This document shows positions 10,701-20,590 of a DNA stretch of 64,000 nucleotides, in pieces (the stretch's first letter is position 1; the number at the start of each line of letters is the position of its first letter). The stretch is from Corynebacterium crudilactis (lineage in GTDB: Bacteria; Actinomycetota; Actinomycetes; Mycobacteriales; Mycobacteriaceae): NCBI RefSeq assembly GCF_001643015.1, contig NZ_CP015622.1, forward strand, positions 1,935,358 to 1,999,357, given 5' to 3'. Below the pieces are notes generated by a model that saw only the letters and a list, made by a program, of their open reading frames with translations, did no database searches and was not told where the DNA came from. Position numbers and translations under genes: made by a program.

Positions 10701-13256
10701 TTAGTTCTCCAGGTAGGTGATCAAACGGGTTTCAGCTGGGCTGACCAGCATCTGGTTGTTTGGCACAACTCGTGCAGTGATGCCGTAATTACCTGGCAGA
10801 TCAGTGCTTAAGTGAGCTGTATAGGTGCTCCCATCGCCACGAGGGGTCAAGACCTTGATTTCTGGGTCTTGGATTTCTCCGTCTTGGCCAAGTGCACCGA
10901 AAAGCACCTGTGCTTGGAACTCATCATCATTAAGTGAACCGGATTCCACGCGCACGCTCACTTCAAGCTCCTGCGCAGTGATTGCGCTATCACTGATGGT
11001 GAGATCCGAAACCTTCACTCCAGCCCACTCAGCAGAGATGCGCTCTAGCCATGATGCGTAGTCTGCTGCTAATGCTGGCTCTGCAATGAGTTCAGCTTGG
11101 TGTTTGGTTGGGCGGTAGTACTTCGTGGTGTAATCACGAACCATACGAGTGGAAGTAACCATTGGGGAAAGCGTGGTCCAGGACTCGCGTACAAGATCCA
11201 GCCATTCCTGTGGGACACCGTTCTTGTCGCGCTTGTAGAACAAGGGCGCAACTTCATTTTCTAGCAGGTCATACAGTGCCTGAGATTCTAGGTGATCACG
11301 GTATTCCAGGTCTTGAGACTCCACGGTTGGGATAGTCCATCCGGTGGTCTCCTGAGGCATTTCATCCCACCAGCCATCAGAGATGGACAGAGTCAGTCCA
11401 CCATTCATCACGGCCTTCATGCCGGAAGTTCCGGATGCTTCCTGTGGGCGAACTGGGTTGTTCAGCCATACGTCTGCACCAGAAATCAGGTAGCTAGCTA
11501 GGTTGATATCATAGTCAGGAAGGAAGAGGAAGCGATCACGCACGCCTGCTTCATCCGCGAACTGGACGATTTCCTGCATGAGCTTTTTGCCACCCATATC
11601 GTGAGGGTGTGCTTTGCCTGCGATGATGAACTGCACTGGGCGTTGTTCGTTCAGCAAAATGGCGCGCAAGCGCTCAGGGTTACGCAGCATAAGTGTCAGG
11701 CGTTTGTAGGTGGATACGCGACGTGCGAAGCCGATGGTCAAGACATTAGGGTCAAGCACACGAGAGGTCCATGCCAGCTCAGCTTCGGTGTGTCCACGAT
11801 GTGACCAGGACTTAGCTGTTGCAGCGCGCGCTACATCAACCAGATCTGCACGGAATTTGTTGCGGACCTTCCAGATCTTTTCAGATTTCACTGCTTGTGG
11901 GTTATCCCAGGTATCAGCAACAGCAAGGTCGGCGCCACCAGCAACGCGGTCGATGAGTTCCTTCATCTCTGGCTTCACCCACGTTGGGAGGTGCACGCCA
12001 TTGGTCACATGCCCGATTGGAACCTCACGAGGCTCATATCCTGGGTAGAGGCCAGCGAACATATCGCGGCTTACCTCACCGTGCAGCTTTGCAACGCCAT
12101 TGGCATGCTGGCTTGCACGCAGACCCATGTGGGCCATGTTGAAGCGATGTGGATCAGACTCACGGCCAAGCTCAAGCGCCTTATCAATTGGCACACCTGC
12201 ACACAGCTGTTGTGCTTCTGGCTGTCCTTCGCCCAAGTAACGGCGAACCATATCCATGTCGAAGCGGTCAATTCCTGCTGGAACTGGAGTATGTGTGGTG
12301 AAGATATTAGAAGCACGAACCTGCTCAAATGCTGCTGGGTACTCCATACCTTCTGCAATGCGCTCACGGATGCGCTCTAGGGTGAGGAAACCTGCGTGGC
12401 CTTCATTAAGGTGTGCAACGGATGGCTTCTTCAGGCCGCGGGCCTCGCAGAATGCGTTAACTGCACGAACGCCACCGACGCCAAGAACAACTTCCTGCTT
12501 GATGCGGTGCTCATTGTCGCCGCCATAAAGGCGATCGGTAACATTGCGGAGCTCTTCTGGGTTAGCTTCAATGTTGGTATCAAGAAGCAACAGTGGAATG
12601 CGTCCGACGTTGGCAACCCACAGTGCGATCTGCACTTCTTGTGCACCTGGGTAAGCGACAGAAACTGTCACCTGCTTGCCCTGCGCATCGGTAACAGCCT
12701 CAATAGGCAGTTCTGCAGGATCGTGGTACTTGTATTCTTCTTGCTGCCAGCCATCGCCGGACAGGGACTGGGTGAAGTAGCCGTGGGTGTAGAGCAAACC
12801 AACACCGATGAGTGGCACACCCAAATCTGATGCAGACTTCATGTGGTCACCGGCAAGCACGCCGAGGCCACCCGAATAAATCGGAAGGCTTGGATGGATG
12901 CCAAACTCCATGGAGAAATACGCCACGAGAGGATCCCCCACAGAATCAGCTGCAGCTGCAGTGTTCTGGTACCACATCTGATCGCTGAGGTACTCGCTGA
13001 GATTTTGTTCTTCATCGTTGACGCGACCTAAGTACTCATCATCGCTTGCCAGGAACTGCAACCGAGATGCAGGTGCTTGCATGAGCATCTGCTTAGGATC
13101 TTCATCGAGCTGTGCCCACAATTCCGGATCAATATCACGGAAAAGCTGCTTTGCTTCTTCACGCCAGGACCAGCGCAAATTATGCGCTAGCTTTACTAGT
13201 GGAAGAAGCTGAGTTGGGAGCTGGTTCTTGAACTGTACTGTGCCTACTGGTTTCAC
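10701..13256 (-). CDS. glgP: Alpha-glucan (maltodextrin/glycogen) phosphorylase
   Basis: Releases glucose-1-phosphate from the non-reducing ends of glycogen or maltodextrin with phosphate; PLP-dependent and cytoplasmic. The 851 residues fit the short-N-terminus actinobacterial/Thermotoga-type phosphorylases. Visible motifs are MEFGIHPSLPIYSGGLGVLAGDH near residue 115, THTPVPAGIDRF near 320, GFARRVSTYKR near 500 and the PLP-lysine region EASGTSGMKAVMNGG near 610. It ends at a bidirectional terminator. C. glutamicum has two glgP paralogues, and gene position suggests this is the one near pyk. It acts with GlgX, encoded 18 kb away, which debranches the limit dextrin. Confidence 0.93.
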   Translation of the reverse strand: MKPVGTVQFKNQLPTQLLPLVKLAHNLRWSWREEAKQLFRDIDPELWAQLDEDPKQMLMQAPASRLQFLASDDEYLGRVNDEEQNLSEYLSDQMWYQNTAAAADSVGDPLVAYFSMEFGIHPSLPIYSGGLGVLAGDHMKSASDLGVPLIGVGLLYTHGYFTQSLSGDGWQQEEYKYHDPAELPIEAVTDAQGKQVTVSVAYPGAQEVQIALWVANVGRIPLLLLDTNIEANPEELRNVTDRLYGGDNEHRIKQEVVLGVGGVRAVNAFCEARGLKKPSVAHLNEGHAGFLTLERIRERIAEGMEYPAAFEQVRASNIFTTHTPVPAGIDRFDMDMVRRYLGEGQPEAQQLCAGVPIDKALELGRESDPHRFNMAHMGLRASQHANGVAKLHGEVSRDMFAGLYPGYEPREVPIGHVTNGVHLPTWVKPEMKELIDRVAGGADLAVADTWDNPQAVKSEKIWKVRNKFRADLVDVARAATAKSWSHRGHTEAELAWTSRVLDPNVLTIGFARRVSTYKRLTLMLRNPERLRAILLNEQRPVQFIIAGKAHPHDMGGKKLMQEIVQFADEAGVRDRFLFLPDYDINLASYLISGADVWLNNPVRPQEASGTSGMKAVMNGGLTLSISDGWWDEMPQETTGWTIPTVESQDLEYRDHLESQALYDLLENEVAPLFYKRDKNGVPQEWLDLVRESWTTLSPMVTSTRMVRDYTTKYYRPTKHQAELIAEPALAADYASWLERISAEWAGVKVSDLTISDSAITAQELEVSVRVESGSLNDDEFQAQVLFGALGQDGEIQDPEIKVLTPRGDGSTYTAHLSTDLPGNYGITARVVPNNQMLVSPAETRLITYLEN

Positions 13257-13302
13257 AGCCCTAAACCTAGCCTGAGATTGTCCTTTCTGCTACCGGAATG
13301 AG

Positions 13303-14205
13303 CTAACGGTTTAAAAGTTCCTCAGTTGATACACCCGGAAGGGAAATAGTAAGGTGCGTTCCCCAAGGATCCCGAGTGGTAACAGAGGTACCATTGTCCG
13401 AGAAATCCTGGCCTTTAAGGCGTTCAACCAACATGTCTAGGTCTTCACGCGCAGGCACAATAACGGCTACATCGGCAAGACCCAAAGTTGCGGCACGTGG
13501 ACCTGCGCCCGCGGAATTCCAGGTATTCATAGCTACGTGGTGGTGATATCCACCAGCGGAAGCAAACAGTGCGCTTGGAATTGACGTAGTGGCATCAAAG
13601 CCAATTTTTCCTACATAGAAATCGCGAGCCTGTTCAATATCACCTACCTGCAGGTGAACATGTCCAATGCTTGCAGGCAAGATAGCAGTGCTGTTCAAGA
13701 TGGATTCATTCAGGTGAGTCTGCAGGTATTGGTTGGGATCTAGGTAGATGGTATCCATGCGGACATCGCCGTTTTCTGCATACTTCCACGCACTACGCGC
13801 ACGGTCAACATAGAGTTCAATGCCATTTCCTTCTGGATCAGTGAAATAGAAAGCTTCAGATACCAAGTGATCCGAAGAACCCACAAAGCGAGAACGTGGC
13901 TCTTGGGCGGCACGATAAACAGTAGCAGCCAAGCTTGCTTGAGAATCGAAAAGAAAAGCCGTGTGATAAAGACCGGCCTGGCGTGAATCTACTGCAGGAA
14001 GACCAGGCGTAGAGATAAGACGTAGAAGCGGAGTGCCATTCCTCCCGAGCACACGGTGCACTTCTTTACCATGAACTTTCTCCTCCATTGGTTCAACCGA
14101 AAGAATAGAAGAGTAGTAAGTGGTCATACCCTCTAAGTCTCCGACGCGAAGGCTTACTGCATCCATAAAAGTGTCGCTGTTGATGCTGCGTTCAAGAAGT
14201 GCCAT
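13303..14205 (-). CDS. VOC-family protein (glyoxalase / extradiol dioxygenase-like)
   Basis: Vicinal oxygen chelate protein of 300 residues with two VOC modules. The first module (about 10-125) has LRVGDLEGMTTYYSSIL and an FTDPEGNGIELYVD end. The second (about 165-290) has GHVHLQVGDIEQARDFYVGKIGF, YHHHVAMNTW and DPWGTHLTISL. His and Glu residues at the usual metal positions are present, as in CatE-type ring-cleavage dioxygenases. The real reaction is unknown. Start ATG 14205 with ribosome site AAAGGTG. It lies 46 bp upstream of glgP on the same strand and downstream of the pyk terminator, so it may be co-transcribed with glgP. Confidence 0.8.
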   Translation of the reverse strand: MALLERSINSDTFMDAVSLRVGDLEGMTTYYSSILSVEPMEEKVHGKEVHRVLGRNGTPLLRLISTPGLPAVDSRQAGLYHTAFLFDSQASLAATVYRAAQEPRSRFVGSSDHLVSEAFYFTDPEGNGIELYVDRARSAWKYAENGDVRMDTIYLDPNQYLQTHLNESILNSTAILPASIGHVHLQVGDIEQARDFYVGKIGFDATTSIPSALFASAGGYHHHVAMNTWNSAGAGPRAATLGLADVAVIVPAREDLDMLVERLKGQDFSDNGTSVTTRDPWGTHLTISLPGVSTEELLNR

Positions 14206-14333
14206 GGTTTTTCACCTTTTTATATTCAATGGAAAATTCGTATTGAGCTACATCATGCCCCAATTTACTTTCCATGTCAACTAAATTAGGTGGCGGGCCT
14301 TTCTCCCCACCTCCACGCCTTGGCTCTCAATGC

Positions 14334-14375
14334 AAAAAATGCGCTGATACCCCCAGGCATCAGCGCATTTTTATA
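14334..14375 (-). terminator. Terminator of pyk
   Basis: A 13-bp stem, AAAATGCGCTGAT at 14336-14348 with its complement at 14359-14371, flanked by A and T runs. It lies just after the pyk stop in the direction of transcription. Confidence 0.85.
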
Positions 14376-14383
14376 ACCAAACT

Positions 14384-15817
14384 TTAAGGCTTAGGAACCA
14401 TCGTGTCATCACCAAGTAGGTGCACGTGGATCATGTTGGTATTTCCGGTTACTCCAGGAGGGGAACCGGCAACCACAACCATCATGTCCCCCTTGTTGTA
14501 CTCAGGCATAGCCAACAGGGCACGGTCAACTTCACGCATCATATCGTCAGTATCACTTACCTGTGGGCACAGGAAAGTAGTTGCACCCCAAGTCAGCGCC
14601 AACTCAGAGCGAACAGACTCATTTGGCGTGAAGACCAGCAAAGGAAGGTGACTGTGCAGGCGTGCCAGACGCTTTGCAGTATCACCAGAGGTGGTGAAGG
14701 CCACGAGAGCACGAGCATTCAAACGCTCTGCAATATCGCGTGCAGAATAAGAAATGACGCCACGCTTAGTGCGTGGAATGTGAGTCAGATCAGGTACGCG
14801 ACCATCGGTTTCCGCAAAACGAACAATGCGGGACATGGTGCGCACAACATTGTGCGGATCCTTACCCACAGAAGTCTCGCCAGAAAGCATGACAGCATCT
14901 GCGCCGTCCAGCACCGCATTGGCCACGTCGGAAGCCTCTGCGCGAGTTGGGCGAGAGTTTTCGATCATGGAATCCAACATCTGGGTTGCCACGATGACCG
15001 GCTTAGCATTTTCACGCGCAATCTGAATTGCACGCTTCTGTACCAGTGGAACCTCTTCCAGTGGAACCTCAACGCCGAGGTCACCGCGGGCAACCATGAC
15101 AGCGTCGAAAGCCAAAACGATAGGCTCCAGGGAAGAAACAGCCTCTGGCTTTTCCAACTTAGCGATGATAGGAACGCGACGTCCCTCTTCATCCATAATC
15201 TTGTGCACGAGCTCAGCGTCTGCTGGGGAACGCACGAAAGAAAGCGCAATAAAGTCCACGCCAAGCTGAAGTGCAAAGCGCAGGTCTCGGATATCTTTTT
15301 CAGACAGCGCTGGTACAGAAATATCCATACCTGGCAGGGAGACGCCCTTGTTGTTGGATACTGGACCGCCTTCAACGACCTCACAGATAACGTCATTGCC
15401 TTCGACAGAGACGCATACAAGGCCAACCTTGCCGTCATCTACCAGCAGACGATCGCCGGGCTTGGCATCCTTGGCAAGGTTTTTGTAGGTGGTGGAAACA
15501 CGGTCATGTGTTCCAGGTACATCATCGACTGTGATTCGAACGGTCTCGCCGTTCTCCCACACAGTAGCGCCGTCAATGAAACGGCCAAGACGGATCTTCG
15601 GTCCTTGAAGGTCTGCAAGAATACCGACTGCACGACCAGTCTTATCAGCTGCTTCGCGCACCCACTTGTAGTTTTGCTCATGATCTGGGTGGTCACCATG
15701 GGAGAAGTTGAGGCGAGCGACATCCATGCCGTCTTCTACCAAACGCAGAATTCCATCTGCACTAGCTACCGCTGGGCCTAGGGTACATACAATCTTAGTT
15801 CGTCTATCCACGCCCAT
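14384..15817 (-). CDS. pyk: Pyruvate kinase
   Basis: Converts phosphoenolpyruvate and ADP to pyruvate and ATP. The 477 residues match bacterial Pyk. Motifs are RRTKIVCTLGPA at the N-terminus, RLNFSHGDH near 36, DLQGPKIRLG near 70, the catalytic lysine block IIAKLEKPEAV near 220, MVARGDLGVEVPLEEVP near 245 and the conserved MLDSMIENSRPTRAEASDVANAVLDGADAVMLSGET region, which is split here only for length. The C-terminal allosteric domain is complete. Start ATG 15817. Expressed separately from lgt upstream, which has its own terminator. Confidence 0.96.
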   Translation of the reverse strand: MGVDRRTKIVCTLGPAVASADGILRLVEDGMDVARLNFSHGDHPDHEQNYKWVREAADKTGRAVGILADLQGPKIRLGRFIDGATVWENGETVRITVDDVPGTHDRVSTTYKNLAKDAKPGDRLLVDDGKVGLVCVSVEGNDVICEVVEGGPVSNNKGVSLPGMDISVPALSEKDIRDLRFALQLGVDFIALSFVRSPADAELVHKIMDEEGRRVPIIAKLEKPEAVSSLEPIVLAFDAVMVARGDLGVEVPLEEVPLVQKRAIQIARENAKPVIVATQMLDSMIENSRPTRAEASDVANAVLDGADAVMLSGETSVGKDPHNVVRTMSRIVRFAETDGRVPDLTHIPRTKRGVISYSARDIAERLNARALVAFTTSGDTAKRLARLHSHLPLLVFTPNESVRSELALTWGATTFLCPQVSDTDDMMREVDRALLAMPEYNKGDMMVVVAGSPPGVTGNTNMIHVHLLGDDTMVPKP

Positions 15818-15933
15818 AAGCCTAGTACGTCACCACCCCGCAAGCCACAGGTACTACCATTAATTCTTTATGAATCCTTAAGGACAAAGTGTGAACAAAC
15901 AGCGCTTTATGGCTGTGACATGCCCAAATCAGA

Positions 15934-15974
15934 AAAAACCGGACACCCGCACAACAAAACGGGCACCCGGTTTT
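15934..15974 (-). terminator. Terminator of lgt
   Basis: Arms AAAACCGG...CACCCG and CGGG...CCGGTTTT pair around a small internal mismatch. On the minus strand a run of T follows, which fits termination of the lgt transcript before pyk. Confidence 0.7.
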
Positions 15975-16016
15975 CGATCAAAAATATCTCATCTCAAGAG
16001 CTTTTACGCCTGAAAC

Positions 16017-16970
16017 CTATTGCGATGAAGGCGTTTCTCCCGCAGAGCTCTCCCCTGCTGTAGGAGCAACCTGCTGGTCTGCACCAACAGGTACCTCTGC
16101 AATTGGTGGATATTGCGGATCAACCTCATCAGGAGTTTCTCTGCCCTTCTTGAGCAGGAAGAACACAAGAACGGCACCAATAAAGATCACAGCAGAGACA
16201 ATCGTATTAATACGAATACCGCCGACAAGAGTTGCCTCATCTACGCGCATTTGTTCAATCCAGAATCTACCCAAAGTATACCCAGCAACATAAAGTGCAA
16301 ATACCCGGCCATGCCCCAGCTTGAATCGCTTATCCGCCCACATTAATAGAGCAAAGATGAGTACATTCCACAGCAATTCATAAAGGAACGTGGGGTGGAC
16401 GGTTGCCATCACTTCCCCTGTAGAAGATCCCGACACTGGAGAAAAACGTCCATTTTCATCTACGCGGTAATAAATCTCCAACGCCCAGGGCACGGTGGTT
16501 TCTGCGCCGTAGAGCTCTTGATTGAACCAGTTGCCAAGCCGTCCAATACCCTGAGCCAAAATGACTCCGGGTGCAACAGCGTCTGCGAATGGAGCCAAAG
16601 GCAGTTTTTTATAACGGAAGAAAGCCGCTACAGCCAATCCGCCGAGGATGACCGCTCCCCAGATACCCAAACCACCATTGGTGATTTTAAAAGCGTCAAC
16701 CGGATTACAAGTATCGCAAAAATACTTTTGGTTATCTGTAATAACGTGATAGATTCGGCCGCCAATAATGCCTGCAGGAACAGCAATAATGGCTGCATCC
16801 AACACAAGTTCAGGGTTTCCACCCCGGGCAGCATAACGCTTGCGCGTCAGCCAAATAGCCACAATAATGCCCGCGATGATGCACATCGCATAAGCTCTAA
16901 TCGGAATGGGACCCAAGTACCATACGCCTTGAGGCGGGGATGGAATTGCGGCCAAAGTCATGACATCCAC
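16017..16970 (-). CDS. lgt: Prolipoprotein diacylglyceryl transferase
   Basis: Membrane enzyme that adds diacylglycerol to the lipobox cysteine of prolipoproteins. It has 317 residues with about seven hydrophobic helices. The Lgt signature region [15 protein letters not shown] lies near residue 140, with the conserved HPTFLYE near 195 and GRFWIEQMR near 240. The C-terminal ~45 residues are a Pro/Glu/Ser-rich tail common in actinobacteria. Start ATG 16970 ([10 protein letters not shown]); M at residue 4 is an alternative. It is the last gene of the long his-to-lgt train, 106 bp after the TrpC-like gene, and serves the lipoproteins encoded nearby. Confidence 0.94.
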   Translation of the reverse strand: MDVMTLAAIPSPPQGVWYLGPIPIRAYAMCIIAGIIVAIWLTRKRYAARGGNPELVLDAAIIAVPAGIIGGRIYHVITDNQKYFCDTCNPVDAFKITNGGLGIWGAVILGGLAVAAFFRYKKLPLAPFADAVAPGVILAQGIGRLGNWFNQELYGAETTVPWALEIYYRVDENGRFSPVSGSSTGEVMATVHPTFLYELLWNVLIFALLMWADKRFKLGHGRVFALYVAGYTLGRFWIEQMRVDEATLVGGIRINTIVSAVIFIGAVLVFFLLKKGRETPDEVDPQYPPIAEVPVGADQQVAPTAGESSAGETPSSQ

Positions 16971-17076
16971 AACAACGTAAACCTAACAGTTAGGCGACAA
17001 GTAATGTCCCTCAATCTAGCAAGACTTAAACCACACTGCGCCTGCTGCCCCACTTAGCCGATACATACCCACCACA

Positions 17077-17862
17077 TTAACGCGATGGACATGCAGGATG
17101 CATGCCGGCCGTCACCAGTGATTTAGTAATACTCAAATCACTATGAGGAACAAAAATTGCATCGGCGGAAAACCTCGCAAATTTCATGAGTTCTTTCGGG
17201 GTGGCACATCCACCGAGCGCTATCCGCGCAATTTCTTGCGGGATAAATTGGCAAATACCCGAAAAAGCTTCAGCCAAAGAAAGCTCCCCCGTATAACCAG
17301 TGACATCAATTGCCACCACAGATGCGCCAGCATCAATTGCGCGGTGGGCTTCCTCATGGTTACGAACGGACACGATAGCCGTCATCCCCAATGATTCTGT
17401 CCGATCAACCAGTGACTCCAACCGAGCTTGGCCCATCGCCCACACAGGCAGCTGCAGGGCATCAATACCCATCACCCGAGCTTCATGGATTTGATAGGGA
17501 TCAATGATGGGGTCCTGAAGCAATATGGGGATATCTACCTCAGATTTAATGTCCCTGATATCGCGCACCGCAATATCAAATTGTCCTCGGCGCACCGTAT
17601 ACGCAAGCATCGATGCACCAAAATCTGCAATCTGCACCGCGTAATCCACATGATCGGAATGATCTGACCAATTGGAAGAAAAACGATCAAAGGCGGCTAC
17701 GACATTGCATCCAGACGAGAAAAAGACTGAAGCAATATCGAATGCCGCCGTAAGACCAGCAGACCGAGATTTAGTTTTGATTTCTTGGAATCCAAGTACT
17801 GATTCCCGAGCTGAAATTTCCGCAGCAATTTCCATCAACATGCGGTTCTCTGTTGCAACCAT
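17077..17862 (-). CDS. TrpC-like protein with degenerate active site
   Basis: A homologue of indole-3-glycerol phosphate synthase, 261 residues from ATG 17862, which has a good ribosome site (GGAAGGAGG). Colinearity with mycobacterial TrpC is clear, for example DRTESLGMTA near 153 and LVTAG-HP-CP at the C-terminus. Most catalytic residues of the family are changed. The Glu and Lys of EIKTKS are kept (about 27 and 29). The KDF lysine is Gln (LLQDP, about 116), the EVH glutamate is Ser (about 165), the substrate-binding Asn is Asp (about 186) and the ESG glutamate is Leu (about 216). It lies between a Trp-region membrane protein gene and lgt, as trpC does in mycobacteria as I recall. Probably not an active TrpC; the function is unknown. 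Confidence 0.85.
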   Translation of the reverse strand: MVATENRMLMEIAAEISARESVLGFQEIKTKSRSAGLTAAFDIASVFFSSGCNVVAAFDRFSSNWSDHSDHVDYAVQIADFGASMLAYTVRRGQFDIAVRDIRDIKSEVDIPILLQDPIIDPYQIHEARVMGIDALQLPVWAMGQARLESLVDRTESLGMTAIVSVRNHEEAHRAIDAGASVVAIDVTGYTGELSLAEAFSGICQFIPQEIARIALGGCATPKELMKFARFSADAIFVPHSDLSITKSLVTAGMHPACPSR

Positions 17863-17941
17863 GCCCCAACCTCCTTCCAACCAATGCTGTGTTTAAGGTT
17901 ATCCCGAACACACATGAGGTAAGAAATCAGGGTGCATCACT

Positions 17942-18601
17942 CTAGCCTTGAACTGGCTTTTCTTGATCCCCCTGAGGGTTTTGAGTGAAGTCAATGTCTT
18001 CATCCAGTGCGTCCCACATCACACGTCCGGAGTCCGGTTCTTCTTTGAGATCAGTGTGGATTTTTTCTGCACGGGCTTGTTTGCGCTCATACTGATTGCT
18101 CTTTACCGTGTCTGCTCCTGGGCGCATCGCCAAGACAATGCCACCAATCAAGGCCAGTGCACAGCCAAACATTGCCACTACGGCAGCAAGTGGGTGCGTG
18201 GTGATAGTGGTAATTTCTGCCCAGTCAGACAGCAGTGTTCCGGAGCTTGCCTTTTGGCTCGCTACACCAGAGGTGAGCAATGTTCGAGCACGTTCTGCAT
18301 CTGGGTCTTGGGTAAGCAAACCCAGAGGCGACAAGCTAGCACCCACCGCAATCAAAGCGGCCAAGATACCAATGATGCGGCGCCCCATCTTGCGAAGCAC
18401 CAGGGCGGCAGCAAAAGCAGCAAGCAGCGCAAGTGCTAGAGCCATGATCTCTGTTGACCATGTAGCACCCACGATTGATTGCGTAATGCTGCCTGATTTA
18501 TCGTCGAAAGCCTCGATGGTTATCCAGTTCATGCGTGAGCTGATCCAGACAACCAGGGCGCCAGCTCCAATTCCTAATGCTGACAGCACGCGTGGCTTCA
18601 T
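17942..18601 (-). CDS. Trp-region conserved membrane protein (TIGR02234 type)
   Basis: A 219-residue membrane protein with four hydrophobic helices (about 7-25, 45-65, 75-95 and 135-160) and a charged C-terminal tail. It resembles the Trp_oprn_chp family found next to trp genes in actinobacteria (M. tuberculosis Rv1610, from memory), including the N-terminal WISSRMNWITIEAFD block. No biochemical role is established to my knowledge. It starts 12 bp after hisI and precedes the TrpC-like gene, so it belongs to the his train. Confidence 0.8.
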   Translation of the reverse strand: MKPRVLSALGIGAGALVVWISSRMNWITIEAFDDKSGSITQSIVGATWSTEIMALALALLAAFAAALVLRKMGRRIIGILAALIAVGASLSPLGLLTQDPDAERARTLLTSGVASQKASSGTLLSDWAEITTITTHPLAAVVAMFGCALALIGGIVLAMRPGADTVKSNQYERKQARAEKIHTDLKEEPDSGRVMWDALDEDIDFTQNPQGDQEKPVQG

Positions 18602-18613
18602 AAGATGTCTTCC

Positions 18614-18985
18614 TTAATCGTTATTGCTTGACAGCAAAACGTCATTGTCGAAACAGGTTCGGGCACCGGTGTGGCAAGCCCCACCGGTTTGTTTCACGCT
18701 CAGCAGCACAGTGTCTCCATCACAATCAAGTGCGACACTGGTAACTTCCTGAACATTTCCAGAGGTCAAGCCCTTGATCCAGTATTCATCGCGGGAACGT
18801 GAAAAATAGGTTCCACGACGCGTCGCCAGTGTATACGCAAGTGCGTGGGTATCCATCCAGGCCATCATGAGGACTTCCTTGGTCCCTTCGGCCTGCACGA
18901 TTGCCGGCACGAGGCCGGCGTCGTTAAGCTTTAAACGCTTTTCGACGCCCGCATCCAACGTATAATCTTTCGGGTTATCACTCAT
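18614..18985 (-). CDS. hisI: Phosphoribosyl-AMP cyclohydrolase
   Basis: Third step of histidine synthesis: opens the purine ring of phosphoribosyl-AMP. 123 residues, the monofunctional form without a HisE domain. The motifs [37 protein letters not shown] and [11 protein letters not shown] include the zinc and magnesium ligands (Cys/His and Asp). The start overlaps the hisF stop by one base. hisE must be elsewhere. Confidence 0.95.
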   Translation of the reverse strand: MSDNPKDYTLDAGVEKRLKLNDAGLVPAIVQAEGTKEVLMMAWMDTHALAYTLATRRGTYFSRSRDEYWIKGLTSGNVQEVTSVALDCDGDTVLLSVKQTGGACHTGARTCFDNDVLLSSNND

Positions 18986-19758
18986 TAACGCACCTCAAAT
19001 CCGGCATTTTTAATAGCTCCCTTAACTTCAGCGATGGTTACTTCACGGAAGTGGAAAATGGTTGCGGCTAGCACTGCATTCGCACCTGCAGCAACGGCTG
19101 GTGGGAAGTGTTCTGCTTTTCCAGCGCCACCAGAGGCAATCACTGGAATAGACACAGCTGCACGTACCTTTTCCAATAATTCCAGGTCGAAGCCGTTCTT
19201 CGTACCATCGCCATCCATGGAGTTGAGTAAGATCTCGCCCACGCCAAGCTCTTCGCCACGCTGTGCCCATGCAATAGCATCGAGTTCTGCAGATTTAGAA
19301 CCACCGTGGGTGGTTACCTCAAATCCGGAAGGCTGCGGGGTGCCGCCTTCAGGAACACGACGAGCATCAACAGATAAGACGATGCACTGAGCTCCGAAGC
19401 GCTTAGACAGCTCAGAAAGCAATTCTGGACGCGCAATTGCTGATGTATTCACTGATACTTTGTCAGCACCAGCGCGAAGCAATTGATTAACATCTTCTTC
19501 ACTACGCACTCCACCACCAACGGTGAGTGGAATAAATACTTGTTCTGCTGTGCGACGTACAACATCCAGCATGGTTCCACGACCATGCTTTGACGCGGTG
19601 ACATCAAGGAAAGTGAGTTCGTCTGCACCTTCCTCGTCATAACGCTTCGCCAACTCCACTGGATCGCCAGCATCGCGAAGATTTTCAAAGTTCACGCCTT
19701 TAACAACCCGGCCGTTGTCCACGTCCAGGCAAGGAATAACCCTAATTGCCACGCCCAT
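18985..19758 (-). CDS. hisF: Imidazole glycerol phosphate synthase, cyclase subunit
   Basis: Makes imidazole glycerol phosphate and AICAR together with the HisH glutaminase. A 257-residue (beta/alpha)8 barrel. The catalytic Asp residues are in [14 protein letters not shown] at the N-terminus and in NTSAIA-SVDARR (about residues 103-130). Phosphate-binding loops are GGGVRSEED and [10 protein letters not shown]. The start is ATG 19758 (MAIRV-like, here MGVAIRVIP), with ribosome site GAGGAGC; it follows impA with one base between. Confidence 0.96.
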   Translation of the reverse strand: MGVAIRVIPCLDVDNGRVVKGVNFENLRDAGDPVELAKRYDEEGADELTFLDVTASKHGRGTMLDVVRRTAEQVFIPLTVGGGVRSEEDVNQLLRAGADKVSVNTSAIARPELLSELSKRFGAQCIVLSVDARRVPEGGTPQPSGFEVTTHGGSKSAELDAIAWAQRGEELGVGEILLNSMDGDGTKNGFDLELLEKVRAAVSIPVIASGGAGKAEHFPPAVAAGANAVLAATIFHFREVTIAEVKGAIKNAGFEVR

Positions 19759-19759
19759 A

Positions 19760-20587
19760 TTAATAATGCTCCTCATTATTTGACTGGTCAGAGCCTGCTT
19801 CTGCATGCAGAGACCGAACTTTTTCAATCTTACTCAACAGCACATCGTGAGCTTTTTGAGTACCTGCCACGACTCCCCGACCAGGCACCCACGGCAGCCC
19901 TTCAGTATCAGTAACAACAGCGCCCGCTGCCCGCATGAGCATCACGCCCGCGGAGTTATCCCACACATGTGGACTAAAGGACACGCAGGCGCCGAAGATG
20001 CCCTGCGCGGTAAACGCTAAATCCACACCAACAGAACCAGTAATACGAGGTCGAAGGTAGGATTCCGTAAGCTCTGTTAAAAGATCACGACGTAGTTCTA
20101 CAGGAAATGCAGTATTTCTTGGCGAGGCCATCGAGCTAAACCCAATATGCGAGACCAAGCTAGATTGTTCTTGGAGTGGTTCTTGAGGCTGGCCATTGAT
20201 CAGCAAAGGTGACCCCTCGAATGCACTTAAGCGTTTGCCTAACATCGGCATGGACGTAATGCCCAAAACCGGCTGATCATCCACAAGCAACGACACCAAG
20301 ATCGCGCTCATGGGGTTTGATGCCGCAAAGTTGGCGGTGCCATCAATGGGATCAATGACCCACCGCGTACCAGAGGTGGCCCCACCGCCTTCTTCGCCGA
20401 TGACGGCAATGCCTGTCATCATGTTGAGCATCGAACGCATATGGGATTCGATGGCCATATCTACCTCAGTGGCGAAATCACTTGAGGATTTCATATGGGC
20501 CGGTGCAGCTCCAAAACCCTGCATAAATAGGGTTTCGGCATCATCTACAACAGCCTCGGCAATCGCAAGCATCCCACGAGCATCCAT
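19760..20587 (-). CDS. impA: Inositol monophosphatase-family phosphatase (ImpA)
   Basis: A magnesium-dependent phosphatase of 275 residues. The metal-binding blocks are GEEGGG near 65, [13 protein letters not shown] near 80 and a C-terminal [17 protein letters not shown] near 205 (usually WD-AAG). In actinobacteria it sits within the his cluster between hisA and hisF. The substrate may be inositol phosphate, histidinol phosphate or another sugar phosphate; the main histidinol-phosphatase of C. glutamicum is encoded elsewhere. The gene abuts hisA (3-base gap) and hisF. Confidence 0.88.
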   Translation of the reverse strand: MDARGMLAIAEAVVDDAETLFMQGFGAAPAHMKSSSDFATEVDMAIESHMRSMLNMMTGIAVIGEEGGGATSGTRWVIDPIDGTANFAASNPMSAILVSLLVDDQPVLGITSMPMLGKRLSAFEGSPLLINGQPQEPLQEQSSLVSHIGFSSMASPRNTAFPVELRRDLLTELTESYLRPRITGSVGVDLAFTAQGIFGACVSFSPHVWDNSAGVMLMRAAGAVVTDTEGLPWVPGRGVVAGTQKAHDVLLSKIEKVRSLHAEAGSDQSNNEEHY

Positions 20588-20590
20588 GAA

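Noticed and set aside
14420..15781. A 453-codon open frame on the plus strand opposite pyk
   Set aside because: It lies entirely antisense to pyruvate kinase, is rich in Cys/His/Asn as antisense frames are, and has no ribosome site.
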